A DNA stretch of 9,589 nucleotides from Akkermansiaceae bacterium UBA5689 (GTDB lineage Bacteria; Verrucomicrobiota; Verrucomicrobiia; Verrucomicrobiales; Akkermansiaceae), in the NCBI GenBank assembly GCA_002420305.1, contig DIHT01000176.1, positions 1-9,589 of the forward strand, read 5' to 3'. A model generated the notes under the pieces. The model was given only the letters and a program-made list of their open reading frames with translations. It was not told where the DNA came from and searched no databases. The position numbers and the translations under genes are program-made. How positions within the stretch are numbered: the stretch's first letter is position 1; each line of letters starts with the position of its first letter. Shown here piece by piece: positions 6,225 to 9,589 of this stretch.

Positions 6225-7460
6225 TTACGCAAAACGATCAACCGCAAGCGGCTCAACCGGAATCGTCGGGGCACGCCCGGCGACGATCTCGGAAACCAGC
6301 TTTCCCGTGATAGGTCCAAGGCTCAGGCCCAGCATAGCGTGGCCACTTGCCACCAGCACCTTTTCCCTTCCCTCTACTCGACCAAGATAGGGAAGGCCAT
6401 CAGGCGAGCAGGGACGCAGGCCCGACCAGCGCCGGACTCCCTCGAATTCCTCCTGCCGCAAATCGGGAAACACCCGGCAGGCCGCCTTGATAATGCCCTG
6501 AACCCTGCGCTCGTTGATCGAAAGATCCTCTCCACAAATCTCCATCGTCCCGGCAACCCGCAGAGAATCGCCAATCGGAGTGATCGCAACTTTCGCCTCT
6601 CCAAGGAGAGAGCACAATTGGGGCAGGGCTCCCGGGTTCTGAAGGGTCATGGAATAGCCCTTACCCCCTTGCAGGGGAACCCGGGTTCCAAGAGACCTCG
6701 CAAGGCCACTGGTCCACGCTCCTCCAGCCACAACAATCTCCGCTCCATGTATCCTCTCTCCGCCCTCAAGCTCGACAATCCCATCTCCGACACCCCTCAC
6801 CTTACATCCATATCGCAACTCCCCACCTCCCGCGGTCAGCTTCTCTTTCAGACCATTGAGAAACTCCCCCGGATTGAGATGGCAGTCCTGCTCATACCAG
6901 ATTCCTCCCTGCGCGTTCATCTCGACGCCAGGATCAAGTTCTCGTAGCCGATCCGGATCGCAAACTTCCACCCGAAGTCCCAGCTTCTGAGCCTTTCCTG
7001 CAAGCTCCTCCTCCTCCTTCAAAAAATCAGAGGATTCACAAAGCATCAGGAGTCCCCGACGCTGCAAGCCGAAGTCAAAATGGCTGGATAAATCCTTGAA
7101 TAATTCACGACTGGCCAGCTGCAGGTCACGCAGGAGACCGGCACTAGACTTCACATGCCTAGAGTTAGCACACGAGATGAATGATAATCCCCAACGCACC
7201 AGATCAAGACTCAATCGAGGGCGGACGTAAAACGGGCTCTCCGCATCCAGCAACCATTTCAGTCCCTGCGTAACCACTCCGGGCGCGGCCAATGGTGTAA
7301 AGTGACTGGGCACGATCATCCCTGCATTTTCCCGCGAACAATTGTCCCCTTGCTCCTGCTCACGCTCGAGAACGAGAACCTCTCTACCTTCCTGTGAAAG
7401 GTAGTAGGCACAACACAGCCCGATCACCCCACCCCCGACGACGATAACCCTCTCCTTCAC
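6225..7460 (-). CDS. hypO: D-hydroxyproline dehydrogenase (DadA-like FAD oxidoreductase)
   Basis: A FAD-dependent D-amino-acid dehydrogenase of the DAO/DadA family, 411 residues from the chosen start. It begins with VKERVIVVGGGVIGLCCAYYL, the dinucleotide-binding motif being GGGVIG (9-14), followed by the FAD ribose acidic end VLVLERE. SRENAGMIVPSHFTPLAAPGV (about 42-62) is the DadA-type flavin and substrate segment. The C terminus has WSGLRPCSPDGLPYLGRV and SGHAMLGLSLGPITGK, typical of D-hydroxyproline/D-amino-acid dehydrogenases. Expected reaction: cis-4-hydroxy-D-proline to pyrroline-4-hydroxy-2-carboxylate, electrons passing to the respiratory chain. GTG 7460 is preferred because homologues begin right at the Rossmann strand. 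An in-frame TTG at 7526 would add 22 residues without obvious function (433 residues in all). Neither start has a good Shine-Dalgarno. It is the first gene of the minus-strand run of three and diverges from the OmpH-like gene across an inverted-repeat region. Confidence 0.88.
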   Translation of the reverse strand: MKERVIVVGGGVIGLCCAYYLSQEGREVLVLEREQEQGDNCSRENAGMIVPSHFTPLAAPGVVTQGLKWLLDAESPFYVRPRLSLDLVRWGLSFISCANSRHVKSSAGLLRDLQLASRELFKDLSSHFDFGLQRRGLLMLCESSDFLKEEEELAGKAQKLGLRVEVCDPDRLRELDPGVEMNAQGGIWYEQDCHLNPGEFLNGLKEKLTAGGGELRYGCKVRGVGDGIVELEGGERIHGAEIVVAGGAWTSGLARSLGTRVPLQGGKGYSMTLQNPGALPQLCSLLGEAKVAITPIGDSLRVAGTMEICGEDLSINERRVQGIIKAACRVFPDLRQEEFEGVRRWSGLRPCSPDGLPYLGRVEGREKVLVASGHAMLGLSLGPITGKLVSEIVAGRAPTIPVEPLAVDRFA

Positions 7461-7533
7461 GGCGCCACTGTAGTGCCTCAACCAAGAAAAAGCCAAGTGC
7501 TCCGCTGCCTTCCCAGCCAACTTCAACCGGGGT

Positions 7534-7569
7534 CTTTACATCCTTTCCACTACCTTTAATGTAAAGGTA
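7534..7569. promoter_or_regulatory. Nested inverted repeats, putative operator
   Basis: TACCTTTA (7551-7558) and TAAAGGTA (7562-7569) form a perfect 8-bp inverted repeat around ATG. The right arm also takes part in a second perfect repeat: CTTTACAT (7534-7541) matches ATGTAAAG (7559-7566). CTTT cores recur at 7534, 7543 (as CCTTT) and 7554, roughly one helical turn apart. There is no T run for termination. The position between the divergent dehydrogenase and OmpH-like genes suggests a binding site for a transcription factor, of unknown family. Confidence 0.45.
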
Positions 7570-7583
7570 TCCATATCAAAATA

Positions 7584-8183
7584 GTGACATTCGCACGGAA
7601 AGCCCTTCTGCTCATGACCCTCGGATGGGCGTTAAGCTCACCCCTCGAGGCTGGCAGACCCCGTTTCGCGACCATTGACATGGCGAAAGCATTTGAGTCT
7701 TACCATCTCACTCATGCAGAGAGAAGTCGAGTGCAGGAGGCCCGCAAAGCACTACTGCGGGATCCGCGTCCGGAAACTCTTAAGCTCCTTCAGGTAGAAC
7801 TCGGAGACCTCAAGGGTCGAATACAAGATCCCACTGGCGAGGAGAAACAACGTCAACAGGATTACCAGCGTTTCCTCGTCAAACATCATGAGTATTCCAC
7901 GCTCAAAAGCGAACATGAGAAGGATCATTCCGCCAAACTTAAGATCCTCAACGAAAGCATGGTGGTGGTCACCCGTAAGCTTCTCAATGACATCCGAACA
8001 GCGGTTCGCAAGATCGCACGGGAGGAAGGATTCGACCATGTATTCGAGATCGGCGGAAAGACCAGCTCCCAGCTTCCCTCCCTCATTTATATCCGCGATG
8101 CCACCGATCTGACTATGCGGGTAATCGAGGAGTTGAATCGGAAGCACGGCGGAAAACCCGTGGAGTCATCGCCCGATCCCTGA
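7584..8183 (+). CDS. OmpH/Skp-family periplasmic protein
   Basis: A 199-residue exported protein. Residues 1-23 form a signal peptide (R5 and K6, hydrophobic core ALLLMTLGWAL, cleavage near LEA-G). The mature part opens with FATIDMAKAFESYHLTH (28-44), the usual OmpH/Skp first strand and start of the long helix. It continues as charged, heptad-like helical sequence to about residue 140, then returns with KIAREEGFDHVFEI and PSLIYIRDATDLTMRVIEELN (about 169-189), matching the closing strand and DLT-V-LN ending of OmpH-family proteins. Skp-type chaperones trimerise and hold unfolded outer-membrane proteins in the periplasm. The start is GTG 7584, because the ATG at 7614 would remove the positive n-region of the signal peptide. 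No outer-membrane assembly genes adjoin it, and it is functionally unrelated to the hydroxyproline genes. It converges with the repeat-protein gene 44 bp away. Confidence 0.85.
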   Translation: MTFARKALLLMTLGWALSSPLEAGRPRFATIDMAKAFESYHLTHAERSRVQEARKALLRDPRPETLKLLQVELGDLKGRIQDPTGEEKQRQQDYQRFLVKHHEYSTLKSEHEKDHSAKLKILNESMVVVTRKLLNDIRTAVRKIAREEGFDHVFEIGGKTSSQLPSLIYIRDATDLTMRVIEELNRKHGGKPVESSPDP

Positions 8184-8227
8184 GCTCGACAACATCTCAG
8201 GTGCGGCTGAACCCCGATCCTGCATAA

Positions 8228-9286
8228 TCACTCCTCATCAACCGTCTCGTCCCTCTGATAAATTGGAAGCTGTCGGTAGGGAACCGTAAAGGCGAGAACC
8301 ATGGTAGCGGTTCCATAAATCCGGCCAGCCTCACGGCTATACCAAGAACCATCCTGCTGCTGCTTGGGAAGGTAGGACTCATACATCCAGTTCGCATACG
8401 TTTCCCAGTATTTACCCCCTAGCTGAAACATCCCTTGGGCAGAGTAGTAATTTCCATAATACTCAAACTGGTAGTTCCGTAGCCGCTGATGGTTTCTCAG
8501 AACGAACTCCCCAGCTTTGATGGTCGCCGGTTTCCCATGCTCCCCACAGAGCTCTAGGCAGAGCAGCCCCATGCCGGTGAGAGATTCCTTGTGGCTCGTG
8601 CGGTCCGAATAGCCAAAGCTTCCCAGCCGGTCATCATAATGGCGGTAAAGGTAAGCAACGGCATCCTCAATAGCGCTGTCAGGAACCGCTGCTCCGTTCA
8701 GCTTCGCCGAGCGTAAGGCCATGAGAGCCCATCCACTACAGGAGGTATCACTGTCGCGTGAACCCGGATGGTATCTCCACCCTCCCTGATTCTTCTCCGA
8801 CTTGGGGACACGCTGAGCACGAAGGATTAATTGAAGAGCACGCGCAAGGGCTCCCTTAATACGCTTCTGCCGCTCTGGATCTACCATTCCCGAAACCTCT
8901 GAGAGAAACAGGGTAGTGATATTGTGAGCATACATCGGACCGCTTCCCGCATGTCCAGCGACGAAAAGGCCCGTGCGCTGCTGATGCTGGAGGGCATAAT
9001 CGATGCATCGGTTGATATTGGCCGCATAGGGCCCCTCAGTGGGCATGTGTCCCTTGGAGAGGAAGGCCATCCCGACAAGAGAGGGGATTCCAGTAGAAGT
9101 TCCGTAGTTCTCCGGAAAACTGCCGTTTCGCTCCTGAGACTGGGCAAGAAACTGTAAACCTCGTTCTACAGCAGGATCCACTTTGCTTTTCCACTCCGAA
9201 AAAACCGTCTTGGGGATCTCCTGGGCGTAAGCACTCCCGAGCAGTAGCAGAAGACTACATCCCGCAGTGAAACACATTCCTCTCAT
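8228..9286 (-). CDS. Secreted squalene-cyclase-fold repeat protein
   Basis: A 352-residue protein with a signal peptide (residues 1-21, MRGMCF, a leucine core and cleavage at AYA-Q) and an alpha/alpha-toroid of prenyltransferase/squalene-oxidase repeats. Repeat units show as AVERGLQFLAQSQERNGSFP (39-58), ALQHQQRTGLF (98-108), NQGGWRYHP (166-174) with DTSCSGWALMALRSA (180-194), and a C-terminal QQQDGSWY plus GTATMVLAF (309-334). Squalene-hopene cyclases need a DxDD acid motif; here the corresponding stretch is DSDTSC (178-183), so cyclase activity is not expected. Such proteins are common and uncharacterised in Planctomycetes and Verrucomicrobia. The start at ATG 9286 is chosen because a GGA lies 6 bases upstream. 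ATG 9304 and TTG 9316 are in frame but lack a Shine-Dalgarno. It follows the Q/P/G-rich gene with a gap of under 40 bp, so the two are probably cotranscribed. Confidence 0.85.
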   Translation of the reverse strand: MRGMCFTAGCSLLLLLGSAYAQEIPKTVFSEWKSKVDPAVERGLQFLAQSQERNGSFPENYGTSTGIPSLVGMAFLSKGHMPTEGPYAANINRCIDYALQHQQRTGLFVAGHAGSGPMYAHNITTLFLSEVSGMVDPERQKRIKGALARALQLILRAQRVPKSEKNQGGWRYHPGSRDSDTSCSGWALMALRSAKLNGAAVPDSAIEDAVAYLYRHYDDRLGSFGYSDRTSHKESLTGMGLLCLELCGEHGKPATIKAGEFVLRNHQRLRNYQFEYYGNYYSAQGMFQLGGKYWETYANWMYESYLPKQQQDGSWYSREAGRIYGTATMVLAFTVPYRQLPIYQRDETVDEE

Positions 9287-9292
9287 TCTAAT

Positions 9293-9296
9293 TCCA
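9293..9296 (-). promoter_or_regulatory. Ribosome binding site deciding the repeat-protein start
   Basis: The minus strand reads TGGA here, six bases before ATG 9286. It is the only properly spaced purine-rich element among the three in-frame start candidates (9316 TTG, 9304 ATG, 9286 ATG), and from 9286 the signal peptide has a normal short n-region. Confidence 0.35.
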
Positions 9297-9325
9297 TTCA
9301 CCATGACTGATTTCAATCTAAGAGA

Positions 9326-9589
9326 CTACTTACCACCTCTCGCAACCTCCTGAAAATAGCGCTTCACGAGTCCCCGGTAATCCTCCGGGACGCCTCCAAC
9401 CCCAGCGCCACCAACATCAGAGCGCAGGATCTCCTTGAGCTTTTCCCAATCCTTGGCACTGACTCCCAGTTTGGCCAATTCAGGTGGCACACCCGGGTCT
9501 CCCTGAGCCTGCCGAATGCCCTCCTCGGGCTTCTGTCCGGGCTCCTGAGATGGCTGTCCTTCCTGGCCCGGCTGCTGACCCGGCTGCTG
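9326..9589 (-). CDS. Q/P/G-rich protein, C-terminal part (partial at window edge)
   Basis: An open frame enters from the right edge and ends at TAG (9328-9326), giving 87 C-terminal residues. It starts with a low-complexity linker rich in Gln, Pro and Gly (QQPGQQPGQEGQPSQEPGQK, residues 1-20). A short region with LAKLGVSAKDWEKLKEIL (38-55) follows, then a glycine patch and the C-terminal PEDYRGLVKRYFQEVARG. A similar E-Y-R-x-L-V-x-x-Y-F ending is, as I recall, frequent in large uncharacterised planctomycetal/verrucomicrobial proteins with long coiled or Q-rich segments encoded beside squalene-cyclase-fold repeat proteins, often in MoxR/DUF58/VWA clusters. That link is recalled knowledge and is not shown by this window. 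Its stop is 39 bp from the chosen start of the downstream repeat protein, which suggests one operon. Confidence 0.7.
   Translation of the reverse strand, partial: QQPGQQPGQEGQPSQEPGQKPEEGIRQAQGDPGVPPELAKLGVSAKDWEKLKEILRSDVGGAGVGGVPEDYRGLVKRYFQEVARGGK
9566..9589. repeat. Tandem 12-bp repeat in the Q/P/G linker
   Basis: GCCCGGCTGCTG (9566-9577) is followed by ACCCGGCTGCTG (9578-9589), two copies differing in the first base. On the minus strand each encodes Gln-Gln-Pro-Gly. The array runs off the window edge and may be longer; it is a coding repeat in a flexible linker that could vary in copy number. Confidence 0.7.

Noticed and set aside
6339..6947. A 202-codon plus-strand open frame antisense to the D-hydroxyproline dehydrogenase gene
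   Set aside because: Composition is unlike any protein family (rich in Arg, Pro and Ser), and the opposite strand encodes a clear full-length DadA-family enzyme. It is a shadow frame.
7461..7526. A TTG start adding 22 residues to the D-hydroxyproline dehydrogenase
   Set aside because: It precedes the conserved Rossmann strand with sequence that is neither a signal peptide nor conserved, and TTG is a rarer start. It is kept only as an alternative.
8184..8227. A stem-loop CTGAG...CTCAG after the OmpH-like gene
   Set aside because: Arms are 5 bp with a 10-base loop and no T run follows, which is too weak to call a terminator.
1517..9316. A mobile element or defence island
   Set aside because: There are no transposase, integrase, terminal repeats, tRNA or phage-like genes. 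All reading frames are intact metabolic or envelope genes with similar base composition.

Overview
The window is an ordinary bacterial chromosomal region of moderate to slightly high GC, with tightly packed intact genes and no mobile elements, RNA genes or CRISPR. The lineage cannot be proved from the sequence. A secreted squalene-cyclase-fold repeat protein, translationally close to a Q/P/G-rich protein, next to a Verrucomicrobia-like OmpH/Skp chaperone, together with few clear Shine-Dalgarno sequences, points to the PVC group and most likely Verrucomicrobiota (inference).

The core (about 1517-7460) is a hydroxyproline catabolic cluster. Reading down the minus strand: a DadA-like FAD D-hydroxyproline dehydrogenase (6225-7460), a proline-racemase-family 4-hydroxyproline 2-epimerase (5174-6139), a DapA-family pyrroline-4-hydroxy-2-carboxylate deaminase (4223-5119) and, after an inserted plus-strand gene, an alpha-ketoglutarate semialdehyde dehydrogenase (1517-3088). 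Together they can take trans-4-hydroxy-L-proline through cis-4-hydroxy-D-proline, pyrroline-4-hydroxy-2-carboxylate and 2,5-dioxopentanoate to 2-oxoglutarate. The inserted gene (3220-4170) is an ornithine cyclodeaminase/mu-crystallin family reductase, probably acting on a cyclic ketimine such as pyrroline-2-carboxylate. It and the semialdehyde dehydrogenase diverge from a 131-bp spacer with overlapping promoter-like elements.

The left flank has a possible 3' gene fragment (1-48), a spermidine-synthase-like SAM-fold protein (45-731, minus) and a YceI-family lipoprotein (853-1488, plus). The right flank has an OmpH/Skp-like periplasmic protein (7584-8183, plus), diverging from the dehydrogenase across a spacer with nested inverted repeats that look like an operator. 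A secreted terpenoid-cyclase-fold repeat protein follows (8228-9286, minus), preceded in the same transcript by the 3' part of a Q/P/G-rich protein (9326-9589, minus).

I see no transporter, dedicated regulator or obviously undescribed system here. The most interesting signals are the operator-like repeats at 7534-7569, the overlapping divergent promoters at 3155-3183, and a ketimine reductase with no matching 3-hydroxyproline dehydratase.
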